A stretch of DNA of 64,000 nt from Coprothermobacter platensis DSM 11748 (lineage in GTDB: Bacteria; Coprothermobacterota; Coprothermobacteria; Coprothermobacterales; Coprothermobacteraceae). Below are positions 36,009 through 44,886 of the stretch, in pieces. Both the position numbers and the translations under genes were made by a program. The number at the start of each line of letters is the position of its first letter. Within the stretch, counting starts at the first letter, position 1. The stretch spans positions 1,007,145 to 1,071,144 of the forward strand of contig NZ_KB899040.1 of NCBI RefSeq assembly GCF_000378005.1, in the 5' to 3' direction. Below the pieces are notes generated by a model. That model did no database searches. It was given only the letters and a program-made list of their open reading frames with translations, and was not told the origin of the DNA.

Positions 36009-37124
36009 TCAGCTTTGAGGCCTCTCACCTAATGTCACAGAGATCTTTAATGTCTGTCCAGAACGTTGCAGGGTGATAGTGATGGTATCTCCTGGATTAT
36101 GTTTGCGAATTATACTGTTCAAATCTTCTTGGCTGGTAACTGTTTTACCATCAATTGCAACAATCTTGTCTCCGACCTTTATACCGGCTTTGTAAGCAGG
36201 GCCAGTAGCGTCTAAGTTAACCACGTTAACCCCATCACCTTTGGTCGCGTCTTGGGTAACAACACCAAGGTAAGCCCATTTAACATACCCATTTTTCATA
36301 ATGTCATTTATGACCTTCACTGCGGTGTCACCTGAAACGGCGAAACCTATTCCCTGACCCTCAGTACTTATAGCAGTATTTATCCCGACTACCTTACCAC
36401 TAAGATCCAGCAGAGGTCCACCAGAATTTCCCGGGTTAATAGCTGCATCTGTTTGCAGCATGTCTACAACCAATGCGCCATTGTCTTCCTCTATGCTCCG
36501 TTCTTTTGCAGACAGAACACCGAACGTTACAGAATAGCTTAAACCAAGAGGATTACCAATGGCCAGAACAAATTCTCCAACTCTGGTGCTATCAGTACTT
36601 CTAAATGTTAAGTACTTAACACCCGAAACGTTGATCTTCAGAACAGCCAAATCTGAAAGCTGGTCGCTTCCAACAACTTTGGCACTGTATTTTTTCCCAT
36701 CTCTTGTAATAACAGTTATGTTGCTGGCACCATCAATAACGTGATTATTTGTCAGTATGTAACCATCACTGCTAATGAAAAATCCTGATCCAAGACCTTC
36801 AGATGGAACTGGTTGATAGAAAAAATTGTATGACATAGATTCCGTCTGGATGTTCACCACAGCGTCTGATGCTTCTGCAGCAACAGTTTCTATTTGAGAT
36901 TGCAGATCAGAAATGGAAGAAGTCGATGTATAAGAGGTTGTTACCGCCACTGGGCTACTGCTTACAGCCGGTTTCTGATTGTACCCGTAGGTATAACCTA
37001 CAAAACCTGATGCAAACAACATCACAGCAATTACTAAAATCGCTGTCACACTTCTAAGCCAAGAGTTTCTTTTCTTAGGTGTCTTTGGTCCTTCTACTTG
37101 AGGTTCTTCATAAAATCCTTCCAT
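36009..37124 (-). CDS. htrA: HtrA/DegP-family serine protease
   Basis: A 371-residue membrane-anchored quality-control protease. It has a cytoplasmic N-terminal tail (PKTPKKRNSW), one membrane helix (residues about 24-47) and a trypsin-like domain with the triad H in TNNHVID, D in SDLAVLKI and S in NPGNSGGPLL. One C-terminal PDZ domain follows (LGVVTQDATKGDGVNVV to the end). Start ATG 37124 behind GGAGGTGAATGAGTC. Confidence 0.94.
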   Translation of the reverse strand: MEGFYEEPQVEGPKTPKKRNSWLRSVTAILVIAVMLFASGFVGYTYGYNQKPAVSSSPVAVTTSYTSTSSISDLQSQIETVAAEASDAVVNIQTESMSYNFFYQPVPSEGLGSGFFISSDGYILTNNHVIDGASNITVITRDGKKYSAKVVGSDQLSDLAVLKINVSGVKYLTFRSTDSTRVGEFVLAIGNPLGLSYSVTFGVLSAKERSIEEDNGALVVDMLQTDAAINPGNSGGPLLDLSGKVVGINTAISTEGQGIGFAVSGDTAVKVINDIMKNGYVKWAYLGVVTQDATKGDGVNVVNLDATGPAYKAGIKVGDKIVAIDGKTVTSQEDLNSIIRKHNPGDTITITLQRSGQTLKISVTLGERPQS

Positions 37125-37170
37125 GACTCATTCACCTCCACATTACATATACAAGATACCCAAAATGGTA

Positions 37171-37668
37171 TTAGGCTAAAGCACTGATTAAAACAGAGAA
37201 AAAGTACTGCAACACGGAGTAATCAGCCGTAGGAATTTCAAACCCTAAAGAAGTTAGTGACAGTCCACATGTACCTACAAAAATAAACCCGACAACAAAT
37301 CCTACAATGGTGCTAACTGCAAGCCCCTGCCACGTACGAGGTGTCTTTTTGTGAATTTTAAAAGCATAACACGCTAAAGCCAAAAACAAAATGGAAACAA
37401 AAGCAACGATAACAAAAAAGAACAACGCATACGCAACATTTATCTTGGCTTCAGCAGGTAGAACCTGAATACTGCTCAAAGACAGTTTAGAAAAATGTGC
37501 TACTTGGCTCTTAAGAATACCTGTATCTTTCCCAATCTCTATAGCAATATCTTTCCATACATAGCCTGCCAAACAGCCAAGTAGCATAATAGAAAGAATG
37601 GGCACGCCCCAGAACCCAAAAAAGAAAGAACAAAGGGACCAAATGAGCGCACCCAACCAGGTTATCAT
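37171..37668 (-). CDS. Membrane protein of unknown function
   Basis: I do not recognise this 165-residue protein. It has four hydrophobic segments (residues about 8-45, 80-105, 115-140 and the C-terminus), separated by a polar loop with KDTGILKSQVAHFSKLS. Its start overlaps the PGI/PMI stop by 4 nt, so it is coupled to that gene. Confidence 0.6.
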   Translation of the reverse strand: MITWLGALIWSLCSFFFGFWGVPILSIMLLGCLAGYVWKDIAIEIGKDTGILKSQVAHFSKLSLSSIQVLPAEAKINVAYALFFFVIVAFVSILFLALACYAFKIHKKTPRTWQGLAVSTIVGFVVGFIFVGTCGLSLTSLGFEIPTADYSVLQYFFSVLISALA

Positions 37669-38645
37669 GCGTTCTTCAGATACGTTTTCAGTTCAGTTAT
37701 GATGTGAACAGGCATAGGGTCTATGCCTTTTTTCTGAGCCATATAAATGGATGCAAAATCCCCTACCAGGACGCCATAAAGCAGTTTTTCTAAGCGTGTC
37801 TCTCCTTTTAAGTCAATCTTTATCGCTGGAGATCCGTTCTCTTCAGCTTTTCTCAGCAAAAATGACGACTGAAGTTCAATCCTATCCAACTTATCTGTAT
37901 CTTCATACACAACGATTCCTACGCGTTTACTTGCCCCATGCTGGAAACCCTGCAAGAAATTATGGTTAGCCTCTGTCATATAAAGAAAACCTGCTACTTC
38001 TTTTGTATTCTCAGAGATTTCTCCAGCAAAGCGCATAGAAAGTACGTAATCACGTTGCGAAGAAAACACATACACGGCGTCTGTATTAACTAACTTATCT
38101 GCGATGGCATTTGCTTTGTCTTTGATAGCATTCATTTCTCGCTTGAGAAATGCCACTGCATCTTTCCATGGAAGTTTTATTCCGTGCAGATTCTCCACCA
38201 TGACAGAGATAACGCGTGCAGAATAAGGCAAAGCCATACGCGGTGGTAAATCAGGCGGCAGTTTTACAAAAGGACGGTCATTTTCCTTACAATACTTTTC
38301 TACTTCTCCGTCAGAAGAAACTCCAACTATGTAAAGTTTTCTCTTTGCAGCTTCCTTCAACAAAGTCAATGTTTCTTCTGTATTACCAGAATAACTCGAG
38401 GCAATAAATGTGCCATCACCTATCCAAAAAGGCAAACGATAATCTCTGAGCACAGGGATAGGCGGAAGCACGTCATAGTACGCTGTGTTCACAAAATCGG
38501 CACCAATCGCTGACCCACCCATAGCACCAACTATGAGCTTTCTGCTCATCTGCTCAAAAGGTAAGTGTGTCGTAAGTGATTCTGCTTCAAGAAGCCAATC
38601 TGGAAATGATTCTGCCATTTCCTCCATAGTCATAGCCAATAACAC
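37665..38645 (-). CDS. Bifunctional phosphoglucose/phosphomannose isomerase
   Basis: Interconverts glucose-6-P (or mannose-6-P) and fructose-6-P. The 326-residue SIS-domain protein has GAMGGSAIGADF, SSYSGNTEETLTLL, PPRMALPYSARV and the catalytic E and H in MTEANHNFLQGF, typical of the PGI/PMI family of archaea and some bacteria. The start is GTG 38645 (inside the SD), TTG 38639 or ATG 38633; TTG 38639 is best spaced. It follows the GH57 genes, linking glucan breakdown or synthesis to glycolysis. Confidence 0.9.
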   Translation of the reverse strand: MLLAMTMEEMAESFPDWLLEAESLTTHLPFEQMSRKLIVGAMGGSAIGADFVNTAYYDVLPPIPVLRDYRLPFWIGDGTFIASSYSGNTEETLTLLKEAAKRKLYIVGVSSDGEVEKYCKENDRPFVKLPPDLPPRMALPYSARVISVMVENLHGIKLPWKDAVAFLKREMNAIKDKANAIADKLVNTDAVYVFSSQRDYVLSMRFAGEISENTKEVAGFLYMTEANHNFLQGFQHGASKRVGIVVYEDTDKLDRIELQSSFLLRKAEENGSPAIKIDLKGETRLEKLLYGVLVGDFASIYMAQKKGIDPMPVHIITELKTYLKNA

Positions 38646-38651
38646 CTCCTG

Positions 38652-40286
38652 TTAAGAAATCGGTTCATTCAAGAACTCAGGGATAGGCTCATCAAGTAAA
38701 GAATAAACCTTTTTTAGGTTGTTTCTGAAAAGTTCGTCAAAAACGGGCTTATCTACAGATTCATTCGGTTTCCCATACCACCAAAACCAATCTGAGCCTT
38801 CTGCAATCAGTAATTGTTCTTCTACCTGTTCAGCAATTTCATCAGTATTAGTACCTTTTCTTAGTACCAAATCCGCTGCATGCTTGACTGCCGTTAGATA
38901 GTCCCACGCTTTATTCTTTAATGGATCTCCTATCCACATATCAAAATTTGCATATATCCATGAGCCCGTTTTCATTTTTTCAAGTTTACCTAAATCATTA
39001 TCGTGCACACTGATAAAGTTGCCGACCGTTTCAGTTGTTACCCAATCAACATTGCTTAAGGCATTATAAAGCGCTGAGAGAAAATCATAGCCGTCATTGT
39101 CATAATACTCCCAACAGTTTTCTCCATCCAGCGCCACAGTTACTAAGTAATCACCCTGTAATGGCTCTATCTTTCTATAAATGGTTTCCAGCCTTGACAT
39201 GAAATCAGACACAGCAGCATCCGCAGACCATTTGGCGTATTCAAAACCGATTAAATCCGAAAGCACTTGGTCCCTAAATACTAACGTTATTTCTCTACCA
39301 TCATTCAAAGGTAGTTTGTATGGGCTATACAGAACCTGTGCCTGCTCTGGAACGTCTTTATAGCCACGTTTGAAGTACTCCATGCCCAAACTTTTCGCAA
39401 GTATACGTTCATCTGTTACTGCCCACGACACTCCAGTTTGTGCTGCGATGTCTAATACGTCAGTGGAAACAGATTCTTCCGAGGGCCAGAAACCCGTAGG
39501 TGGTTTACCGAAAAACGCTACGTGCTGTGCCCAACCTTTTTCGAGCTGACGCTTAGCGTCGCCAGGGGAATGAAATACTAAATTAGGCAAAGCCACATCT
39601 GGTTTTGCATCCCTTGCGCTACGCGTATCATAAAGCAGTGGAAGAATCGGATGATAATACGGTGAAAAAATTAGGTCTACTTCACCATTGATATTTGCCT
39701 GTTTATAATCATCGACCAACCGTTTCATGATCCTCATCTGAATATCAATTACCGTATGCACATCTTCGTGTGTGAAATCACGCTCTTTTTGTGCTATGTA
39801 TCTAAGTTCTGGATACTCCTCATAATAAAGCGGATCTATCCAGGATAAGTTAAACAAAACTTGTAAATCTCTGAACTCATTGATGGCCCACGACGATACA
39901 TTTTCTCCCAGCTCATGAGAAAAACGCTTCGCATAAAGCTCTGCATAACGAGGAAATTTAGATATCTTCTTTGTAAAATCTGCTTTGAAAAAGTTTTGCA
40001 ATATGAAAGCCTTTTCATCTTCAGAAAGCGATTCTGCCTCCTTTAGCGTGACGTCAAGATAATAGTCAGTGTTACCTTCTCCATACTCTTGTAATTGACG
40101 TATTAATGAAGGGACCATGTTGAATGTAGCTTTTATCTTGGGGTACTTCTGCTTAAGAAGAAGCATATCTAAATAATCTTTTGTTGCATGCAACCTTACC
40201 CACGGTAAAGCGAACTTACCTGTGTAAGGATCTTTGTAATACGGTTGATGATTGTGCCAGATAAAACTTAAGAACAGTTTTCCCAA
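38652..40286 (-). CDS. GH57 family glycoside hydrolase
   Basis: A 544-residue GH57 protein. Motif 1 is WHNHQPYY (residues 10-17), the nucleophile motif is GFWPSEESVS (Glu near 284), and the acid/base Asp is in VALDGENCWEYY. The amylopullulanase/alpha-amylase subgroup is the closest match I can name. No signal peptide is present, so it acts on cytoplasmic glucan. The start is TTG 40286, 9 nt after GGGAGGT. It abuts the 4-alpha-glucanotransferase stop without a gap. Confidence 0.88.
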   Translation of the reverse strand: MGKLFLSFIWHNHQPYYKDPYTGKFALPWVRLHATKDYLDMLLLKQKYPKIKATFNMVPSLIRQLQEYGEGNTDYYLDVTLKEAESLSEDEKAFILQNFFKADFTKKISKFPRYAELYAKRFSHELGENVSSWAINEFRDLQVLFNLSWIDPLYYEEYPELRYIAQKERDFTHEDVHTVIDIQMRIMKRLVDDYKQANINGEVDLIFSPYYHPILPLLYDTRSARDAKPDVALPNLVFHSPGDAKRQLEKGWAQHVAFFGKPPTGFWPSEESVSTDVLDIAAQTGVSWAVTDERILAKSLGMEYFKRGYKDVPEQAQVLYSPYKLPLNDGREITLVFRDQVLSDLIGFEYAKWSADAAVSDFMSRLETIYRKIEPLQGDYLVTVALDGENCWEYYDNDGYDFLSALYNALSNVDWVTTETVGNFISVHDNDLGKLEKMKTGSWIYANFDMWIGDPLKNKAWDYLTAVKHAADLVLRKGTNTDEIAEQVEEQLLIAEGSDWFWWYGKPNESVDKPVFDELFRNNLKKVYSLLDEPIPEFLNEPIS

Positions 40287-42110
40287 CTATGTCTTACCTC
40301 CCTTACCTAAACTTAATTCGAACGATAAGTTCATCGCCTTATCTATATCGAACTGTAACGCCATTATTGTACCTTGATATGTTATTTCTTGGAAAAGGTC
40401 GCTTCTATGAGTAATTAACAAAGGTCGCACGCTCATCATGGCTACTTTGTCACATGTTAAATGTATATCATCTTTACCTACACTCCAATGAAGTTGACGA
40501 ACATGCTCAAAATCCATCACGCTATCCATGGGAAATGGAACATCGTCAACATAAATACTTTCCTTTGAATTCCACAAATTCAAGGGGATTTCCACAACAA
40601 ATTGTCCCGGTTTCTTTAGCTCGTACTTGACTATTAGATCATTGGCAAAGAAACTATATGTCTTTTGAACCATTGAAGAATCATTGCCAAAGGTTAACTC
40701 CATAGGCTCCGCTTTTCTTTTTATGAGCTGATACGGGACAGGCTGGCCATTCCAGAAATCATCGAATAGGCCATGACTCACAGGTTCTTCATCCAAGACA
40801 TCGACCATGTTTTCCTCAGCCTGAAGCAGGTCAAACTCCAATACAGAGCCCCTATCTAAGCGTAAATAAGCATGATAACCTTCATTAGCAACGATAAGCT
40901 CTTCCCGACCATCAATATTGACATCTTCTATTTCCATATATTGCTTTTTTAGGCCATCGGCGCTTACTCTGGCACTAACCAGACGGTGGAACAGATTACG
41001 CCTCAGGTGCCCTAAATAAAGACCACCAAAGACACCATGCCAAAAAACATCGTTAGCTTCTGCTCTATAAAGCTCCATCAAAGCCTTGTTCTTTCGAGGA
41101 TGGCGCGGTGTTAAACTGTTCAAATAACGCGAAAGATTTACTACTCGGCCGTACATCCATCTATTATGAGGATGATCTTTTAAGAAGCGTCTCCAGTAAC
41201 CTGCATGCAACCAAATACGTTCTGACTCAGACAGCTTTTCTTTCACCGATATAAATTCATCATAACTTTGCTTTCCCAAAGACCATTCTGACATCTCTGG
41301 ATAAGTACTGGTAGGCAGATAAACGATACCTGTTTGAGCATTGTTCTCTACTACTTCCATAGGTAGATTAACTTCAATATCAGCCTTTTTCAGTGCATCC
41401 AAAAGCTTTTCCAGATACTTCTCTTTATAGCAGAGTTCGTTTGTCCCTTGCCATAAGCCAAACTTCTCTCCATCATCCGCGTAAAGTATGTAAACGTCCT
41501 TGTCCTCTCGTGCAAAAGATTTCAAGTACTCCACAATTTCCTCTGGTTCACGCCAAGGAATGAGGTACCTAAGCTGCATATCTATGGGGAAAACAAATAA
41601 TTGGTACCCTTGGTCATCGGTAAGATAGTATCCATGAAATGGTCCTTTCTCACCAGCTTGACTAAAATGATAATCATCCAAAAACACATACTCGTAACCA
41701 GCCTCGTTGTAAAACTTGGGAAAATTTGGTTCCCACACACGCTCAGCGACCCATGCGCCACTCACTGGCGATTGGTACGTCTTTTCAAGAAAGCTCTTTA
41801 GCAATTTCAGTTGACCAACTTTGTCTGCATCAGGAATGACAGAAAGAATAGCTTCACAGTATGTGCCTCCTATAAGTTCTATCTGTCCTTTTTCTACCAA
41901 TTTTTGTACGTCTTCGATGTAGTCTTTATCATGTTCTTGAAAGTACTCCCAAAGAGTGCCACTATTATGTAACCCCACCTTGAGGCCAGAATCTTTTAAG
42001 AAATTAAGAAATGGTTTATAAGACTTCTCATTAGCTTCATCCATGACCCATGTGAAATTACCTTCGGGCTGGTGGTTGTGTATTACCCAACTGAGATGTA
42101 CTTTACCCAA
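40287..42110 (-). CDS. GH57 4-alpha-glucanotransferase
   Basis: Moves alpha-1,4-glucan segments between chains. The 607-residue protein has IHNHQPEGNF (residues 10-19), the nucleophile E123 in GAWVAERVWEP and the acid/base Asp near 213 in YADDGEKFG. These fit the Thermococcus litoralis glucanotransferase (E123, D214). A C-terminal beta-sandwich domain follows. Start TTG 42110 with GGAG 10 nt upstream; it overlaps the branching enzyme end by 8 nt. Confidence 0.92.
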   Translation of the reverse strand: MGKVHLSWVIHNHQPEGNFTWVMDEANEKSYKPFLNFLKDSGLKVGLHNSGTLWEYFQEHDKDYIEDVQKLVEKGQIELIGGTYCEAILSVIPDADKVGQLKLLKSFLEKTYQSPVSGAWVAERVWEPNFPKFYNEAGYEYVFLDDYHFSQAGEKGPFHGYYLTDDQGYQLFVFPIDMQLRYLIPWREPEEIVEYLKSFAREDKDVYILYADDGEKFGLWQGTNELCYKEKYLEKLLDALKKADIEVNLPMEVVENNAQTGIVYLPTSTYPEMSEWSLGKQSYDEFISVKEKLSESERIWLHAGYWRRFLKDHPHNRWMYGRVVNLSRYLNSLTPRHPRKNKALMELYRAEANDVFWHGVFGGLYLGHLRRNLFHRLVSARVSADGLKKQYMEIEDVNIDGREELIVANEGYHAYLRLDRGSVLEFDLLQAEENMVDVLDEEPVSHGLFDDFWNGQPVPYQLIKRKAEPMELTFGNDSSMVQKTYSFFANDLIVKYELKKPGQFVVEIPLNLWNSKESIYVDDVPFPMDSVMDFEHVRQLHWSVGKDDIHLTCDKVAMMSVRPLLITHRSDLFQEITYQGTIMALQFDIDKAMNLSFELSLGKGGKT

Positions 42111-43674
42111 GTTCTACCAGCTCCGGTGATAAAAAGTAAAATAAGCTATCACGATCTTGCAAATCGTTTAAACGCTCATCTGAAAATGGTTTCTTATTAA
42201 GTAACGCATCAGACAAATCTTTGACATTTTCCAAATGGAAGTTAAAGCGTTCCTTGGCATAATCTACTGCCCCGCCCGTTGTTATCAAGAACTGCCAATC
42301 AGAAGCCGTTAGAAGCAAGAGCTCACGCATGAGCTGCTTAATCTTCTTATCATCAGCATTTGCTCCAGCCATTTTCAATGCATCAAACGTTGCATTTTCA
42401 GCACTATAAATTTGTGGCCACATCCATTCTACGCCTGGATTGAACCAAACTTTGTAATGGCCACCTTCCCCCCAAGATGTTTCTCCAAGATCGAATTTCG
42501 CGTCGACATCCCGCTTGTTCAAGTAGTCTTCACCAGAACACCACGCCACAGGGGTTTCAGCCATTTCTTTTACCAGAAACTCCAAGAACTTTGGCCCTTC
42601 AAACCACCAGTGCCCAAATAGCTCTGTGTCAAAAGTCAAAGTGACGATTCCTTCTTTGTGTGACGCACTGTAGTAATCAGCCAATTCATTTACTATACGT
42701 CCTGCATAATGACGGGCATGACCACCCACAGTTTTTAATGCATCCAATGGGTTATAAGGCTTTTTATCTTTAAAATCAGCGTTCTTGCTTGTTATTTTCC
42801 AAAATCGAGCGCCGCTGTAGGAACTCTTTTTGTGAAATTCCATGTAATTACCATCACCAGGATATCCAAAATCCCCTGACCACACTTGCGAGCATAATAG
42901 ATCATGCCGAGGAAATCCGGCGACATTGCTCGTATTTATCAAATAAGGTTGGAACAAATTATATTGAGACGATTTACCGGTCATCCAAGGCTCAGGAGAA
43001 ACATAGTTCTCAAATGGCTTGCTATCCAAAAAAGTGTATTGAACTCCATAACGTTCCAGAAACTCTTCCATGCCCGGCCTCAGAACAACGTTGCCTCCTG
43101 CCACATGGTAAGCACGAGGCCTATATGCACACTCTGGGAGCCAAAAACCCCTTGGTTTTTTCCCAAAAGCACCCATATGGAACAGCATTCCCGTCTTTAC
43201 TTGAAGATCTACCGTCTCATCTCGCCCTAAAAGTGGCAAAAATCCATGTGTGGCTCCACTTGTTATCAATGACAAATAATTCTGCTCTTGGAGTTCACCC
43301 CATACCCCTAAAATGTCTCGTTCTATGGATTCATAGAAATTTAACCGGTCTTTGGCCATACTCAGCCAGAAATCTTTCAATTCGCTTGGCACATCCGTCT
43401 CATCTGTTTCCAACGACTTAATGAAGTTTTTTGCGTAATCCACAAAACCCTGTTGAAGATATTCATCAAGCAACATTTCTCCCAAAACGGGCGTTACGTT
43501 TATGGTGAATTTAAATGGATACCCTTCATCGCGAAGCTGTAAAAACGTTTGTGTTAAAGGTATGTATGAATCAAAAATAGCTTGATAAAGCCATTCTTCA
43601 CCGAAAGGCCACTTGCCAGCTTTTTTCACCCACGGTAAATGAGTGTGGAGCACAATATTCACGTTCCCAATCAA
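42103..43674 (-). CDS. GH57 1,4-alpha-glucan branching enzyme
   Basis: Makes alpha-1,6 branches in glycogen. About 523 residues. It has VLHTHLPWVKK, the nucleophile E181 in GFWLPECAYRP and the acid/base D349 in LTFDTELFGHWWFEG, at nearly the positions of the Thermococcus TK1436 enzyme. A GTG at 43683 belongs to the SD; the TTG at 43674, 6 nt after AGGGAGGTG, gives MIGNVNIVLHTHLPW. In the mRNA, AACCAC and GTGGTT can pair and place the SD in a hairpin loop. First gene of the GH57 run. Confidence 0.93.
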   Translation of the reverse strand: MIGNVNIVLHTHLPWVKKAGKWPFGEEWLYQAIFDSYIPLTQTFLQLRDEGYPFKFTINVTPVLGEMLLDEYLQQGFVDYAKNFIKSLETDETDVPSELKDFWLSMAKDRLNFYESIERDILGVWGELQEQNYLSLITSGATHGFLPLLGRDETVDLQVKTGMLFHMGAFGKKPRGFWLPECAYRPRAYHVAGGNVVLRPGMEEFLERYGVQYTFLDSKPFENYVSPEPWMTGKSSQYNLFQPYLINTSNVAGFPRHDLLCSQVWSGDFGYPGDGNYMEFHKKSSYSGARFWKITSKNADFKDKKPYNPLDALKTVGGHARHYAGRIVNELADYYSASHKEGIVTLTFDTELFGHWWFEGPKFLEFLVKEMAETPVAWCSGEDYLNKRDVDAKFDLGETSWGEGGHYKVWFNPGVEWMWPQIYSAENATFDALKMAGANADDKKIKQLMRELLLLTASDWQFLITTGGAVDYAKERFNFHLENVKDLSDALLNKKPFSDERLNDLQDRDSLFYFLSPELVELG

Positions 43675-43830
43675 TGAAACCACCTCCCTGTGGTTTTGCT
43701 AGCCCTCTTCTGAAACACAGAGCTACTGTAGTGACTCGAGCACCCTTCAACAGAAACAATCACTTTCATCGTTGATGTTATTTTATAACGTTATTTCTAA
43801 GTCATTACCTACTGACAACTCTGAAGCATG

Positions 43831-44886
43831 TTAATCGTCATTAGAAGTGGCGGACCTTAATAAAGACGCTGCATCCTCAGGTGGTGTATGGTTGATAAAA
43901 AAGCCACTTCCCACTTCAAAACCTGCTAAATGTGCTAACTTTGGTGTTACATCAATATGCCAGTGGAAACTCTTACCATCATTGTCGCTGTTGTGCCAAG
44001 GCTCATTGTGTAGCCACATATTGTAAGATATATCGCCTAATGCATTCCTAAACATTTTAAAGATGTGCCTCAATGCTATCGCCAAATGTTTGACTTCATC
44101 ATCAGTCATATCCACGAACTCTGAACAGTGCTTTACGGGGGCCAACATCACTTGATAAGTCATACTAGAAGCATATGGGCAGAAACAAACGAAATCTTCG
44201 TTTTGGTAAACCACACGTTTACCATCGTACTGTTCACGGCGAATGATGTCACATATGAGACACCTTTGCTCGCGAGTAATGTACTCATTTAAAGCATTCA
44301 CTTCTTGCTCGATTTTTTTCGGTATAAGTGGCGTAGCAATTATCTGGCTGTGAGCGTGTTTCAAAGAGGCTCCTGCGTTCATACCATGGTTCTTAAATAC
44401 TAAAGCATACTTAATGCGCTGGTCTGAATGCAAAGAAAGAAGCCTGTCACGCCACGCCCATATGACATTTTCTACATCTGTTAACGACATATCAGCATAA
44501 TCGTCTGTATGAGAAGGAGTTTCGATAACCACTTCATGATACCCGAAACCTGTCATGGACTGGTAAAGACTATCGCCTGTAAGTAAAGGCTCTATTGTAG
44601 AAACAAGTGCTGGAAATTTGTTTCTTACTACGCGCAAAGACCATCCGCTTTGATTTGACCCTGTTCCGGGTTCTCTGTAAGAGAGAAGCTCAGGTGGTGT
44701 CATGAGTTCATTACCTGGGCAAAATGGGCAATCTTCTTTATCCGTTTCAGATTGTGCTTCTTCGCCACTCTCTATAGAAAACTCCATAGGTCTATGGGCT
44801 CTCTGAGGGGCAATAAGTACCCATGTACCAGAGAGTGGGTCTTTTCTTATTTCCGTATGCTCTTGCTCCCAATTATTACCAGTCAC
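43831..44886 (-). CDS. galT: Galactose-1-phosphate uridylyltransferase family protein
   Basis: A 351-residue HIT-superfamily nucleotidyltransferase. It has RKDPLSGTWVLIAPQRAHRP, zinc-type cysteines CPFCPGNE and CLICDI, and the active-site histidine motif HAHSQ. GalT moves UMP between UDP-glucose and galactose-1-P. Its start overlaps the glgA stop by 4 nt, so a role in glucan metabolism, for example as an ADP-glucose-using relative, deserves thought. No other galactose gene is in the window. Confidence 0.85.
   Translation of the reverse strand: MTGNNWEQEHTEIRKDPLSGTWVLIAPQRAHRPMEFSIESGEEAQSETDKEDCPFCPGNELMTPPELLSYREPGTGSNQSGWSLRVVRNKFPALVSTIEPLLTGDSLYQSMTGFGYHEVVIETPSHTDDYADMSLTDVENVIWAWRDRLLSLHSDQRIKYALVFKNHGMNAGASLKHAHSQIIATPLIPKKIEQEVNALNEYITREQRCLICDIIRREQYDGKRVVYQNEDFVCFCPYASSMTYQVMLAPVKHCSEFVDMTDDEVKHLAIALRHIFKMFRNALGDISYNMWLHNEPWHNSDNDGKSFHWHIDVTPKLAHLAGFEVGSGFFINHTPPEDAASLLRSATSNDD

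Noticed and set aside
42789-43421. A 210-residue plus-strand frame opposite the branching enzyme
   Set aside because: It is antisense to a well-supported GH57 gene, with no SD, promoter or recognisable domain.
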